Shown here: positions 51,525 through 59,798 of the stretch, one piece after another
How the letters are laid out: each line of letters opens with the position of its first letter
Position numbering within the stretch: the stretch's first letter is position 1
Assembly: GCA_037139415.1 (NCBI GenBank)
Contig: JBAXGN010000004.1
Span: 1-64,000 of the forward strand
Reading direction: 5' to 3'
Source of the DNA: Verrucomicrobiota bacterium
Lineage (GTDB): Bacteria; Verrucomicrobiota; Verrucomicrobiia; Limisphaerales; Fontisphaeraceae
DNA length: 64,000 nucleotides
Notes under the pieces: generated by a model
What the model saw: the letters and a program-made list of their open reading frames with translations, nothing else
Told to the model about the DNA's origin: nothing
Databases searched by the model: none
Position numbers and translations under genes: made by a program

Positions 51525-51932
51525 CTAAGTAATGATTTCAAACTCACCAAATTGCCGAAAATGCTCATCGAAGGTAGCCGCCTTGCGTAGCCCAAGCCGG
51601 CGCATTACCACGAAAGAAATAGCGTCACAAAGCGAATAGCATTTGTCTTTGTGCAACCGCAACACGCGAATGGCCTCCGTCTCATCGGCATGGCTCACTG
51701 GTTCCCATTGCAGCACCGGATTGTTTTGCGCGTCGTCCAGCACCTGGTTCCGGATCAGTTCCGAACGGGAGAAATACGCGTGCGTTTCCGCCAGAATCAG
51801 GCTGGTGAAAACGAGCCCGTGGCGGTTGGCCAGCAATTGCCTGGCCAGACCACGCGCCCGACTGTGCCAGGGTTCGCGGCGATCTCGCAAGGCAATCCAG
51901 AAGGAAGCGTCAAGCAGTACACGCTGATTCAT
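51525..51932 (-). CDS. PIN-domain toxin (VapC-like)
   Basis: A 135-residue PIN-domain RNase of the VapC type. The four acidic residues are visible: Asp in LLDASFW, Glu in LAETHAY, Asp in LCDAISF and Asp in TFDEHF. VapC toxins cut tRNA or rRNA when the antitoxin is lost. ATG 51932 overlaps the antitoxin stop as ATGA; the longer frame to 51965 would overlap the antitoxin. The gene lies between valS and citramalate synthase. Confidence 0.9.
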   Translation of the reverse strand: MNQRVLLDASFWIALRDRREPWHSRARGLARQLLANRHGLVFTSLILAETHAYFSRSELIRNQVLDDAQNNPVLQWEPVSHADETEAIRVLRLHKDKCYSLCDAISFVVMRRLGLRKAATFDEHFRQFGEFEIIT

Positions 51933-52318
51933 ATTTTTCCCCGGGCGATGCGTTCGTTGCCGCAACCACTGTCTTGTTTGGTAAAATAGTCATCTGGAAG
52001 GGGCGGTGCCTCTGTCCATGCCTTCCCTTGCTTGACCCATTTCTTAGGGCTCCCATAAACATAATGGTCATGGTTAATAACCCCGTCCTCTGGTCCGGTG
52101 AATTCAGGGTCAGCAGGCGCATCCAGCAATGGATTATTTTCCCAAGCTTCGTTTGGCGGCGCCATTTTTTCTTCAATAAACGTGCGAATAACCGACGCCA
52201 TGGAAACGCTGCGCCGCGACGCTTCCACTTGCAAAAACTCATGTTCGCCACGGCTCAGATATATCTGCGTGCGCACCATGGCTTCCGCAGCCCCGACCGC
52301 ATCCATCACGGGCATCAT
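51929..52318 (-). CDS. Ribbon-helix-helix antitoxin (VapB-like)
   Basis: A 129-residue protein. The N-terminal RHH DNA-binding part reads VRTQIYLSRGEHEFLQVEASRRSVSMASVIRTFIEEK. The C-terminal acidic and aromatic tail (PEDGVINHDHYVYG...) should wrap the toxin. The ATG of the longest frame, 52405, lies inside the promoter (between -35 and -10), so it cannot be the start. ATG 52318 or 52315, with GAGAG upstream, or 52330 is more likely. It overlaps the toxin gene by 4 bases and probably represses its own promoter. Confidence 0.82.
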   Translation of the reverse strand: MMPVMDAVGAAEAMVRTQIYLSRGEHEFLQVEASRRSVSMASVIRTFIEEKMAPPNEAWENNPLLDAPADPEFTGPEDGVINHDHYVYGSPKKWVKQGKAWTEAPPLPDDYFTKQDSGCGNERIARGKI

Positions 52319-52393
52319 TTGCTCTCTCATCTCCAAGGGCTCGCTGGATGACAGTGGCAAGTTGTATCGTATTTTTTTAGTTTTCACACACCC

Positions 52394-52421
52394 AATATAC
52401 ATCATGCTGTATGTGTGTCAA
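52394..52421 (-). promoter_or_regulatory. Promoter and operator of the toxin-antitoxin pair
   Basis: On the minus strand TTGACA (52421-52416) and TATATT (52399-52394) are 16 bases apart. A near-perfect 16-base palindrome (52397-52412, ATACA...TGTAT) covers the spacer, and an outer imperfect inverted repeat flanks it (TTTTCACACAC at 52381-52391 and GTGTGTCAAA at 52413-52422). This fits autorepression by the ribbon-helix-helix protein. Confidence 0.7.
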
Positions 52422-52422
52422 A

Positions 52423-53991
52423 TTATTTTTTCATAAGCGCATATTCCATGCTGTCCACCAGCGCTTTCAGGGAAGCCGTGATGATGTTTTCGCTGACACC
52501 CACCGTGCCCCATTCCCGGTGTCCGTCACTGGACGTGATCAACACCCGGGTTTTCGCCGCCGTCCCAGTGCCGCTATCAATGATGCGTACTTTGTAATCA
52601 ATCAGTTTGATGTTTTTCAGTTGCGGAAAGAACTCCGCGAGTGCATTTCGGAGCGCGCCGTCCAAGGCATTTACCGGACCATCGCCTTCAGCGACGGTAT
52701 GGGAGGTTTTATCCCCCACGCGTGCTTTGACGGTGGCCTCGCACACCGAGTGGCCATTATTGCCCCGAATTGATACATGATATCCCTCCACCTTGAAGGG
52801 ATAGTCCTGATGTTTGAGATGCTTGCGAATCAGCAAGGCCAGGGACGCCTCAGCCGCCTCGAATTCATACCCCTGGCTCTCCAGTTCTTTGATCTGGACC
52901 AGCACGGCTTTCAATTCGGGAGTATCCTGAGAAATATTGAATCCCAACTCGCGCGCTTTCCAAAAGATGTTCGAGCGCCCGGACATATCGCTGACTAACA
53001 CCTTGCGCGCGTTACCCACGGTCTCCGGGTTAATATGTTCGTAGCTCTGCGCCACGCGTTCCACCGCATGAACATGCATCCCGCCTTTATGCGCAAAGGC
53101 AGTTGCTCCCACCCATGGTTGGCGCGTATCCGGCCTGAGGTTGGCAATCTCATCCACAAACTGTGACAGTTCCTTGAGCTTGGGCATGGACTTTGCCGGC
53201 ACATTGCTCAAGCCAAGTTTAAAATGCAGTGAAGGAATGACGCTGATCAAGTTGCAGTTTCCCGTGCGTTCACCGTAGCCATTGATCGTCCCCTGCACTT
53301 GGGTGGCGCCAGCCTCGACTGCCGCAATGGCATTCGCGACGCCAAAACCGCAATCGTTGTGGGTATGAATGCCCACGTTGGTATTTAATTTGCCTTTGGC
53401 CACGGAGGTGATACGCGCAATCTCCCTCGGCAAGCAGCCGCCATTGGTGTCGCAAAGCACGATGCAATCGGCCCCAGCTTTTTCCGCCGCCTGCCAGGTT
53501 GCCAAGGCATACTCAGGCTCATTCTTAAAGCCGTCAAACGAGTGCTCCGCGTCGTAAAATACGATTTTCCCGTGATCTTTGAAGAACCGGACGCTATCCG
53601 CGATCATGGCGATGTTTTCATCCGGCGTCACCCGCAGCACTTCGGTCACATGCAACAACCAGGTTTTGCCCACCAAGGTGATCACCGGGGTTCCAGCCTC
53701 AAGCATCTGGAGCATCAGTTCATCGTGTTCCACCGGAATACCCTTGCGCCGCGTCATGCTAAAAGCCGCGATCTTTGCGTTTTTGTAACGACGCCGCTTG
53801 GCCTGTTTAAAGAACTCCATGTCCTTGGGATTACTGCCCGGCCAGCCGCCTTCAATATAATGCACCCCAAAAGCGTCCAAACGCTCGGCAATGCGCAACT
53901 TGTCCATGGCCGAGAAATTGATGCCTTCACCCTGGCTGCCATCGCGCAGGGTGGTATCGTAGATTTCGACTTTGGGTCTCACGGTTTTCAT
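52423..53991 (-). CDS. cimA: Citramalate synthase
   Basis: A 522-residue HMGL-like/LeuA-family enzyme that condenses pyruvate and acetyl-CoA to (R)-citramalate, the threonine-independent route to 2-oxobutyrate and isoleucine. The N-terminal TIM barrel begins VEIYDTTLRDGSQGEGINFS, with metal ligands in HTHNDCGFGVAN and GYGERTGNCNL. The C-terminal LeuA dimer/regulatory domain follows (about 390-520). RDGSQ with a typical long spacing matches CimA rather than LeuA. ATG 53991 is used because the frame before it is not conserved-like. With ilvN nearby it serves branched-chain amino acid synthesis. Confidence 0.9.
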   Translation of the reverse strand: MKTVRPKVEIYDTTLRDGSQGEGINFSAMDKLRIAERLDAFGVHYIEGGWPGSNPKDMEFFKQAKRRRYKNAKIAAFSMTRRKGIPVEHDELMLQMLEAGTPVITLVGKTWLLHVTEVLRVTPDENIAMIADSVRFFKDHGKIVFYDAEHSFDGFKNEPEYALATWQAAEKAGADCIVLCDTNGGCLPREIARITSVAKGKLNTNVGIHTHNDCGFGVANAIAAVEAGATQVQGTINGYGERTGNCNLISVIPSLHFKLGLSNVPAKSMPKLKELSQFVDEIANLRPDTRQPWVGATAFAHKGGMHVHAVERVAQSYEHINPETVGNARKVLVSDMSGRSNIFWKARELGFNISQDTPELKAVLVQIKELESQGYEFEAAEASLALLIRKHLKHQDYPFKVEGYHVSIRGNNGHSVCEATVKARVGDKTSHTVAEGDGPVNALDGALRNALAEFFPQLKNIKLIDYKVRIIDSGTGTAAKTRVLITSSDGHREWGTVGVSENIITASLKALVDSMEYALMKK

Positions 53992-54320
53992 AGTTTCACC
54001 CGCCTCGGCGGGAAGAACACTTTTACTCCATCCGCTCAAACGATGCAAACTCCAAAAACAAATCAGTCAATTCGACGAAGCCTAAAAACCAACGTCAGAT
54101 CGGTTGCCAAACTGCGTTTAACCGGTTTTGAAAACAAGGAACGTGCTCAGGCAGAATCGCAAGGGAAGGTCGGCCACGGGAACTTCGCTGCCGCTCCTTA
54201 AGCCTGCGCGAATAACGTTGTCCTTGCCGGGTGGACTCTTCGACGGCGTGCCTCATAAACCGCAGAGATACCAGGAAACTGTCACTAACGTAATGCGCTA
54301 CACCGGTAGTCGAACGCCGG
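53992..54320. other. Gene-free stretch upstream of citramalate synthase
   Basis: About 330 bases between divergently arranged gene ends (cimA start and miaA end, both minus strand). A small hairpin (CCCGCC...GGCGGG) lies just before the cimA ATG and could include the ribosome site. No gene or other signal is supported. Confidence 0.45.
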
Positions 54321-55235
54321 TCAGCGTGCCGATGGGAGGTCTTCCTGCCATTCGCGGATGCGGGCGCAGGCGGCTTGGAAATAATCGCTAAAGGGGTCCA
54401 GCCAGATAATCCGGCGGTCGCGCTTGAACCAGGTGAGTTGGTCTTTGGCGAATTGGCGGATGGCGATGCCGAGTTGCAGCCGCAGGTCGTCGAGGCTGGC
54501 CAGTTCGCCGCAGAGGTACCGTGTGACATAGCGGTACTCCAGGCCGAGTTTTTCGAGCCGGAGGTCGGATACGCCCCGGGCGCGGAGGCCGGCGACTTCC
54601 TCAATCATGCCGTTGGCCAGGCGCTCGCGCAGGCGGTGTTCGATTCTTTGTTCGAGGATTTCCCGCGGCCAGGTCAAGCCCAACTGGAGGCAGTTGTAGC
54701 GCGGGGAGTGTTTGCGGGCGGCAGAGTGGGCGTGGCCGGCGGCGGCGATTTCAAGCGCGCGGATGAGCCGGCGCGGGTTGTTTGGGTCGGTCTGGCGGGC
54801 AGCCTCCGGGTCGGCTTTTTGCAGCCGTTCGACCAATTGCGCGGGTGAAAGGGTTTCCAGCTCGGCGCGCAGCAGGTCGTTCGGCGGCACATCCACCAAT
54901 TCATACCCCTCCACGATCGCGTTGATGTACAGGCCGGTGCCGCCCACCAGGAAGGGCAGTTTTCCGGCGGCCGCCAGCGAGTCAATGGAGCGGTACGCGG
55001 CCTGTTGGTATTGCGCCAGGGAGTAGTACTCGGCCACGTCTGCGACATCAATAAGGTGATGTTTAACCTTGCCCGCTTGGGCGGGCGTGATCTTGCCGCT
55101 GCCCAGGTCCAGACCGCGATAGACTTGGCGGGAGTCGGCGGAGACGACTTCGCTGCCGAAGTGGGCGGCCAAGCGAATGCCGAGTTCGCTCTTGCCGGAG
55201 GCATTGGTTCCGAGGATGACGACAAGCTTTTGCAT
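54321..55235 (-). CDS. miaA: tRNA dimethylallyltransferase
   Basis: A 304-residue enzyme that adds dimethylallyl to N6 of A37 in tRNAs reading UNN codons. The P-loop GTNASGKSELG, then SADSRQVYRGLDLGSGK, HHLIDV and GGTGLYINAI are diagnostic. DPNNPRRLIRALEI and the C-terminal QFAKDQLTWFKRD complete the family pattern. It starts only a few bases after the ATP-grasp-like gene, in an apparent operon with sulfatase and that gene. Confidence 0.96.
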   Translation of the reverse strand: MQKLVVILGTNASGKSELGIRLAAHFGSEVVSADSRQVYRGLDLGSGKITPAQAGKVKHHLIDVADVAEYYSLAQYQQAAYRSIDSLAAAGKLPFLVGGTGLYINAIVEGYELVDVPPNDLLRAELETLSPAQLVERLQKADPEAARQTDPNNPRRLIRALEIAAAGHAHSAARKHSPRYNCLQLGLTWPREILEQRIEHRLRERLANGMIEEVAGLRARGVSDLRLEKLGLEYRYVTRYLCGELASLDDLRLQLGIAIRQFAKDQLTWFKRDRRIIWLDPFSDYFQAACARIREWQEDLPSAR

Positions 55236-55237
55236 GG

Positions 55238-56794
55238 TTAAAGGAAGCGCTGAAGGGCATTGCCGCGCAACGAAGCGGGCAGCGTCAGCGTGGGGCCGAC
55301 TTCAAAGGTGGCCAGGCACACCTGGGCCTGCGCGGGATCATTCAAGCAGATGGCTCCGTGGCGAATGCTTAATGGGATTTCACGGGCGCGCGGAAGCGAA
55401 ACATCGGGCGGGACGTCCAGTGAACTCGCCGACGGGACGTCGGTGCCACGCGCGGAACTGGAAACCGATTCAGCCCCGGGTTCGGCTTCGATGCGCAGCG
55501 GGAGGCGCGTGGTTAGGAACCGGGCGTAGGCGGAAAAATCGGCGCAACCCTCGGCGCGCGCCTGGGCGTGGTTGACGAGGCGGAACAGCCCGCAGGTTCC
55601 AGGACTGGCATGGCGCATCAGCTCGACGGTCAGGCGGCCCATGGTGTAGCGAGGGTTAATTTCGACCACGGGCTTCAGCCGGCAGTCACCCTGAGGCGTG
55701 CGATACACGAACGCGTCGAGGCTGATCGGGCCGACAAAGCCGACGCGTTGCAGTTCCTCGGCGAGCAACGAGAAGATTTCGCTGTAAAGCCGGTGGAGGT
55801 GCGTGGAAATGTCCGGGCGTGAGGAAAATAAACCCGCCACGGCTGCGGGCAGGCTTCGGGTGTAATCGTCCGCCGCCCAGTTGGCCAGGAATTGCCCCTT
55901 GCGATCATTGACCAGGCCGGTGTAGCCGCAGAGGTCGAGGCCGCGCGGCCCCATTTCCAACTGGATGGAAAAATCCAACACGCGCTCCAACCACGGTTCA
56001 ACCACCAATAACTGGCCGTGGCTCAAAGTATGGATCAGCCACTGGCGCTGGGCTGGCAACAGCTCGGGTTCCCAGAGCCGGATGGCATTGTGGCCCGCCA
56101 AACCGTAGGCGGTTTTGACGACCACCCGATGGTGGCCGCGACCGCGAATGGCGGCAATGGCCGCAAGCGCGTCTGTCAGGGTGTCCACCGGGGTGCCGAC
56201 TTCCTGCTCGGAACAAAGCCAGGCAGCGTCCCCTGTGCCACCGTGCGCCAGGACTTGCCGCAGGAAGCCAGCGCTCCAAGCCTTGGAATAGAGCCGGGCG
56301 ATGCCATCGTTGAAATATCGGTCGGCGCTGCGCGGTCCCTCGGCCACCTGGGCAAAGAGCGGGGCGAGCAGTTTGAGGCTATCGGGGCCCCAAGCCCAAG
56401 GGCGCAAACCGCCCAGCTTCCGCTGCGCGAGCTGGTGGGCCAGATCGAGCCGCCCTTCGCGAAACTCGACGAACTCCGGCGGCGGAAATCCGGCTTGCTG
56501 GAGGCTTTCGAGAAAGTCCACCGACGGTCGTTTCGCCAACAGCACGACGTCATCCGGGCGGCAGAGGAATTGCGGCAGGTTGGCCAAGTCCCCGGCCAGC
56601 ATCGCCTGGTGCTTTACCGGGGTAAAGGCCGTGCCTTGGGCAAGGTACCCCTCGGCAAAAGGATTGAAGACAAAGACACCAGTATCCCGAGGCACGAGCG
56701 ATGGGGAACCCGGGCGCTCGTCAGCGAGGAGTGGCGGCGCTAGGAGATGCCTGTCACCACTCGCATACAGGTTAATTGGAGCGGGTGCCGGCAC
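55238..56794 (-). CDS. ATP-grasp-like protein of unknown substrate
   Basis: A 518-residue protein. The region about 210-390 resembles an ATP-grasp fold: RVVVKTAYGLAGHNAI (Lys in the first strand), VVEPWLERVLDFSIQ (adenine side), and LKPVVEINPRYTMGRL, with the Glu-x-Asn pair that binds magnesium. An N-terminal domain of about 200 residues and a short C-terminal part have no match that I can name. ATP-grasp enzymes form amide or thioester bonds using ATP; here substrates are unknown. It probably starts with GTG at 56794, overlapping the sulfatase end by 23 bases. Confidence 0.75.
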   Translation of the reverse strand: MPAPAPINLYASGDRHLLAPPLLADERPGSPSLVPRDTGVFVFNPFAEGYLAQGTAFTPVKHQAMLAGDLANLPQFLCRPDDVVLLAKRPSVDFLESLQQAGFPPPEFVEFREGRLDLAHQLAQRKLGGLRPWAWGPDSLKLLAPLFAQVAEGPRSADRYFNDGIARLYSKAWSAGFLRQVLAHGGTGDAAWLCSEQEVGTPVDTLTDALAAIAAIRGRGHHRVVVKTAYGLAGHNAIRLWEPELLPAQRQWLIHTLSHGQLLVVEPWLERVLDFSIQLEMGPRGLDLCGYTGLVNDRKGQFLANWAADDYTRSLPAAVAGLFSSRPDISTHLHRLYSEIFSLLAEELQRVGFVGPISLDAFVYRTPQGDCRLKPVVEINPRYTMGRLTVELMRHASPGTCGLFRLVNHAQARAEGCADFSAYARFLTTRLPLRIEAEPGAESVSSSARGTDVPSASSLDVPPDVSLPRAREIPLSIRHGAICLNDPAQAQVCLATFEVGPTLTLPASLRGNALQRFL

Positions 56795-58355
56795 GGATTT
56801 TTTCCAGCAATTCCTTCAACTCACCGGCCTTGGCCGGTTCCTTGGCCAGCAGGTCGTGCGCCTCGGAAATGTCTTCCGATAGGTGAATCAGCACGGGCGG
56901 TGCCTTGCCGCCTTTGCCCTTGGCTTTGGGCATGGGGGCGGGCTCTTTGCCGACGCCCGGGATTTCCCGAGTATCCGCCGCCCGCAGCGGTTGGGCAATT
57001 TCCAGATATTTCCAATCCCCAGCCAGGATGGCAAACGGTCCCGTAGTTCCGCCATTGTGGGCGACGAAGTGAGGTCGTACCGGCCGGTCGGTCTTTTCCC
57101 CCAGCAACGCTGGCAACACGTTGAAGCTGTCACGGCATTGTCCGGCGGGAATGTTCACGCCAGTGATCGCCGCGAAAGTGGCCGCCATATCCAAGTGGGC
57201 GATAAGCGCGTCGCAGGCGCTGGCGGGTTTGATTTTGCCGGGCCAGCGGGCGATGAATGGCACCCGGTGCCCGCCTTCCCAGATGGAGCCTTTATAGCCG
57301 CGCAGTGGTTGGTTGGGGTGATAGTTAAAGCTGCCGACATCCTCGTAGCCGTCGTCCATGACGCCGCCGTTATCGCTGGTGAAAATGACCAGGGTGTTCT
57401 CGGATAATTTCAGCCGGTCCAGGGTGTCCAGCACCCGTTGGACGATGGCGTCCAGTTCCTGGATGGCATCGCCGCGCGTGCCGGATGGGCTGACGCCCTT
57501 GAACCGCAGGTGGGGAACGCGTGGCACGTGAATATTATGGGTGGCCAGGTAGAGGAAAAACGGTCCTTGTGAGTTATTTTCAATAAAGCTGATCGCCTTT
57601 TGGGTATAGGTATCGGCCATGTCTTCATCCTTCCAGCGTGCCGCCTTGCCACCGGTCATCCAGCCAATGCGTCCCACGCCGTTAATGATGGTCATGTCGT
57701 GGCCATGGGTGTGCTTGAGTTTAAGCAATTCCGGGTTTTCCTTGCCGGTGGGGTCATTACCCACTTTTTGTTTGTAACTGATCGTGATGGGGTCGTTGGG
57801 GTCCAGACCCACGACGCGATGATTTTCGATATAGACGCATGGCACGCGGTCGCCGGTGGCGGGCATGAAGAACGCATAGTCGAACCCGATTTCCAGCGGA
57901 CCGGGCAGGATGTCTTTATTCCAGTCCGGCCCGCCCTCGGGTCCGAGACCGAGATGCCACTTGCCCACCACCCCGGTGCGGTATCCCGCCTGTTTGAGGA
58001 TGGACGGCACCGTGGCGGTCCCCACCGGGATGGAGAGCGGAGCATCCCCAGGCGCGATGCTGGAACCCGGTTTCTGCCGCCACGAATACGTGCCGGTCAG
58101 AAAGGCGCGGCGCGTGGGCGTACAGGTGGAAGCGGGCGCGTGAGCGTTGGAGAATTTGACGCCCTGGCTGGCGAGTTTATCAATGGCCGGGGTTTTTGCG
58201 TGTTGCGCGCCGCAGCAGGAAATATCCGCGTAGCCAATGTCATCCGCGAGAATGAATACGATGTTGGGTTGGGCGGCTGAAGCCGAAGGGATCAGCCCGA
58301 TAGCCAAGCCGACGGCGGCACCCAGCGGGACAATAAGTTTCAGGCAATCGTTCAT
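56772..58355 (-). CDS. Secreted type I sulfatase (S1 family)
   Basis: A 527-residue exported arylsulfatase-like enzyme. The signal peptide ends near SASAAQ. NIVFILADDIGYADISCCG gives the metal Asp pair, and CTPTRRAFLTG is the C/S-x-P-x-R motif in which Cys becomes formylglycine (anaerobic or FGE-dependent maturation). KWHLG and FTSDNGG are the usual later metal or active-site segments. It should remove sulfate from polysaccharides in the periplasm. It lies first in a likely operon with an ATP-grasp-like gene and miaA; the maturase is not in the window. Confidence 0.94.
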   Translation of the reverse strand: MNDCLKLIVPLGAAVGLAIGLIPSASAAQPNIVFILADDIGYADISCCGAQHAKTPAIDKLASQGVKFSNAHAPASTCTPTRRAFLTGTYSWRQKPGSSIAPGDAPLSIPVGTATVPSILKQAGYRTGVVGKWHLGLGPEGGPDWNKDILPGPLEIGFDYAFFMPATGDRVPCVYIENHRVVGLDPNDPITISYKQKVGNDPTGKENPELLKLKHTHGHDMTIINGVGRIGWMTGGKAARWKDEDMADTYTQKAISFIENNSQGPFFLYLATHNIHVPRVPHLRFKGVSPSGTRGDAIQELDAIVQRVLDTLDRLKLSENTLVIFTSDNGGVMDDGYEDVGSFNYHPNQPLRGYKGSIWEGGHRVPFIARWPGKIKPASACDALIAHLDMAATFAAITGVNIPAGQCRDSFNVLPALLGEKTDRPVRPHFVAHNGGTTGPFAILAGDWKYLEIAQPLRAADTREIPGVGKEPAPMPKAKGKGGKAPPVLIHLSEDISEAHDLLAKEPAKAGELKELLEKIRAGTRSN

Positions 58356-58512
58356 ACCGGAACACTAATAGGTTGGAGCCTGGTCATCAAGGACAAACCC
58401 TTGCGGTATTTGACACCTGATTCACTTAAGGGTGACTCGTTCCTCACGACCTTGGGTTGGAGGACCTAATCCCGATCCGCCTACGTCCGTCCAGTGATTC
58501 CGTTGGCTGCAC

Positions 58513-58989
58513 TTACTCATCTTCTCTGAAAATTCGCGCATAATCCCCAAACTCCGTGCCCCGTAAATCCGCCTGGATCATTTCCATGGCAATGTCGAAG
58601 TCCACAACAAGGCAACAGACTTCCATCGTGCCGCTGCCAATACTTCCACCGTCGCAGTGGCCAAGGCCAGTCCAGCCCAGAGTTTCGTCCATGCGCTCTT
58701 GAAGACGGTGACGCTTGTCCAGATCAGTCGTGGTTCCCATGCCCTGCACGGCATACTCAATCATTAAGACATGATGCTGCTCAATAGAGACTTCCTGATA
58801 TCCTTCGGCTTTCTTCTTTTCTATCTGTGACTGCACATCCTTTTCAACAGATCGAAAAAAGAAGTTCTTCAGCACCTTGTTTTGCCCACGCTCCCCAAGC
58901 TTACCCCAATGAACCGTGTGGACGCCGTCATCATCCCACGTCTCCCAGTAATGGATGCCCTCTTCGGATTTACGATAGAGCTTGGTCAT
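58513..58989 (-). CDS. WGR-like domain protein
   Basis: A 158-residue cytoplasmic protein. The N-terminal 45 residues (HYWETWDDDGVHTVHWGKLGERGQNKVLK) resemble a WGR domain, found in poly(ADP-ribose) polymerases and in stand-alone bacterial regulators, where the WGR sequence here reads WGK. The remainder is a mixed alpha/beta domain with LGHCDGGSIGSGTMEVCC, whose role is unclear. It lies just upstream of the sulfatase gene on the same strand with a 157-base gap, so cotranscription is uncertain. Confidence 0.65.
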   Translation of the reverse strand: MTKLYRKSEEGIHYWETWDDDGVHTVHWGKLGERGQNKVLKNFFFRSVEKDVQSQIEKKKAEGYQEVSIEQHHVLMIEYAVQGMGTTTDLDKRHRLQERMDETLGWTGLGHCDGGSIGSGTMEVCCLVVDFDIAMEMIQADLRGTEFGDYARIFREDE

Positions 58990-59014
58990 TCTGATTTGAA
59001 TTCGGACTTCGGTT

Positions 59015-59632
59015 TTACTCCACCTTCCTCACCACCAGATCATCATACCGTATCGGGGTGGTGGAAAATGGGCTACCCCAGATGGCGGGACGGCCGGCGG
59101 CGGGCGGTTCTTTGTCGGTGAAGCTCAGCGGCCAGCCTTTCGGTTCCTCCGCGCCCTGTTTCCAGGCCTTGCCTTCCACCGTAACACTGCCATCGGCACC
59201 CTTGCGGCTTTGCAGCTTGAAGCAGGTCCAATTGCCGCTTTCCCAGGCAAAGGCGATGAAGGCCACGGGCACGTCGCCCTTGAACAGTTCCAGCCGCCCT
59301 TTGGCCGGGGCGACCTGGAGCCGGTAGCCGCCCACGCCGTTCAAGCCCACGCCGAAGGTGGGGAACCGGCGCTTGGTGTTCGTGCCGTAGATGCGGGCCG
59401 CGACGGACAGGTTGGCGACTTCCGACGGACCGAACAGCGCGCCAAAGGTATCCAGCGGCGCCTCGGCCAGTTCGAGGAACTGGTCGGCGCCCTCGGCTTT
59501 GACGGCAAAACTGCCCTCAATGACCATGAGGTCATCGGGAACTTTGCCCACGCCGGCCTTCTGAAAATCATTTTCATAAACCGGCTGGTCGGCGGCAACG
59601 GCAGCGATGGCGAACCAGCATAAACTGAGCAT
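59015..59632 (-). CDS. Secreted Lamin-G/concanavalin-like protein
   Basis: A protein of about 205 residues with a signal peptide (MLSLCWFAIAAVAADQP) and a jelly-roll-like domain: VYENDFQKAGVGKVPDD near the start, GVGLNGVGGYRLQV in the middle and PIRYDDLVVRKVE at the end. This pattern fits Lamin-G/DUF1080-like domains common in verrucomicrobial secreted proteins. The start is uncertain: ATG 59632 begins a clean signal peptide; ATG 59710 and 59782 would read through a repeated hairpin. It follows the ABC permease gene and may share its transcript. Confidence 0.68.
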   Translation of the reverse strand: MLSLCWFAIAAVAADQPVYENDFQKAGVGKVPDDLMVIEGSFAVKAEGADQFLELAEAPLDTFGALFGPSEVANLSVAARIYGTNTKRRFPTFGVGLNGVGGYRLQVAPAKGRLELFKGDVPVAFIAFAWESGNWTCFKLQSRKGADGSVTVEGKAWKQGAEEPKGWPLSFTDKEPPAAGRPAIWGSPFSTTPIRYDDLVVRKVE

Positions 59633-59682
59633 GAGGAAACCGTTCCAGGCAGACCGGGACACGCGCGTGATCTCCAATCGTA

Positions 59683-59749
59683 GGAGCCGACGTAAGGAGG
59701 CTGTGACCATCTCCAGAAAAATATGGAGCCTCCTTGCGTCGGCGGCTCC
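59683..59749. repeat. Long imperfect hairpin, repeat-element-like
   Basis: GGAGCCGACGTAAGGAGGCT at 59683-59702 pairs with AGCCTCCTTGCGTCGGCGGCTCC at 59727-59749, with one mismatch and three extra bases. An inner hairpin (CTCCA...TGGAG) adds to it. Sequences of this kind look like REP/BIME-type intergenic repeats. It falls between the ABC permease and the secreted protein gene. Confidence 0.6.
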
Positions 59750-59798
59750 AGAGTTCATGGGAAGAAACGTGGGTGCTTTCATAAATTTTGGGGATGGA

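Noticed and set aside
53542-54201. Plus-strand frame of 219 codons over citramalate synthase
   Set aside because: It lies opposite a clear family member and shows no coding character.
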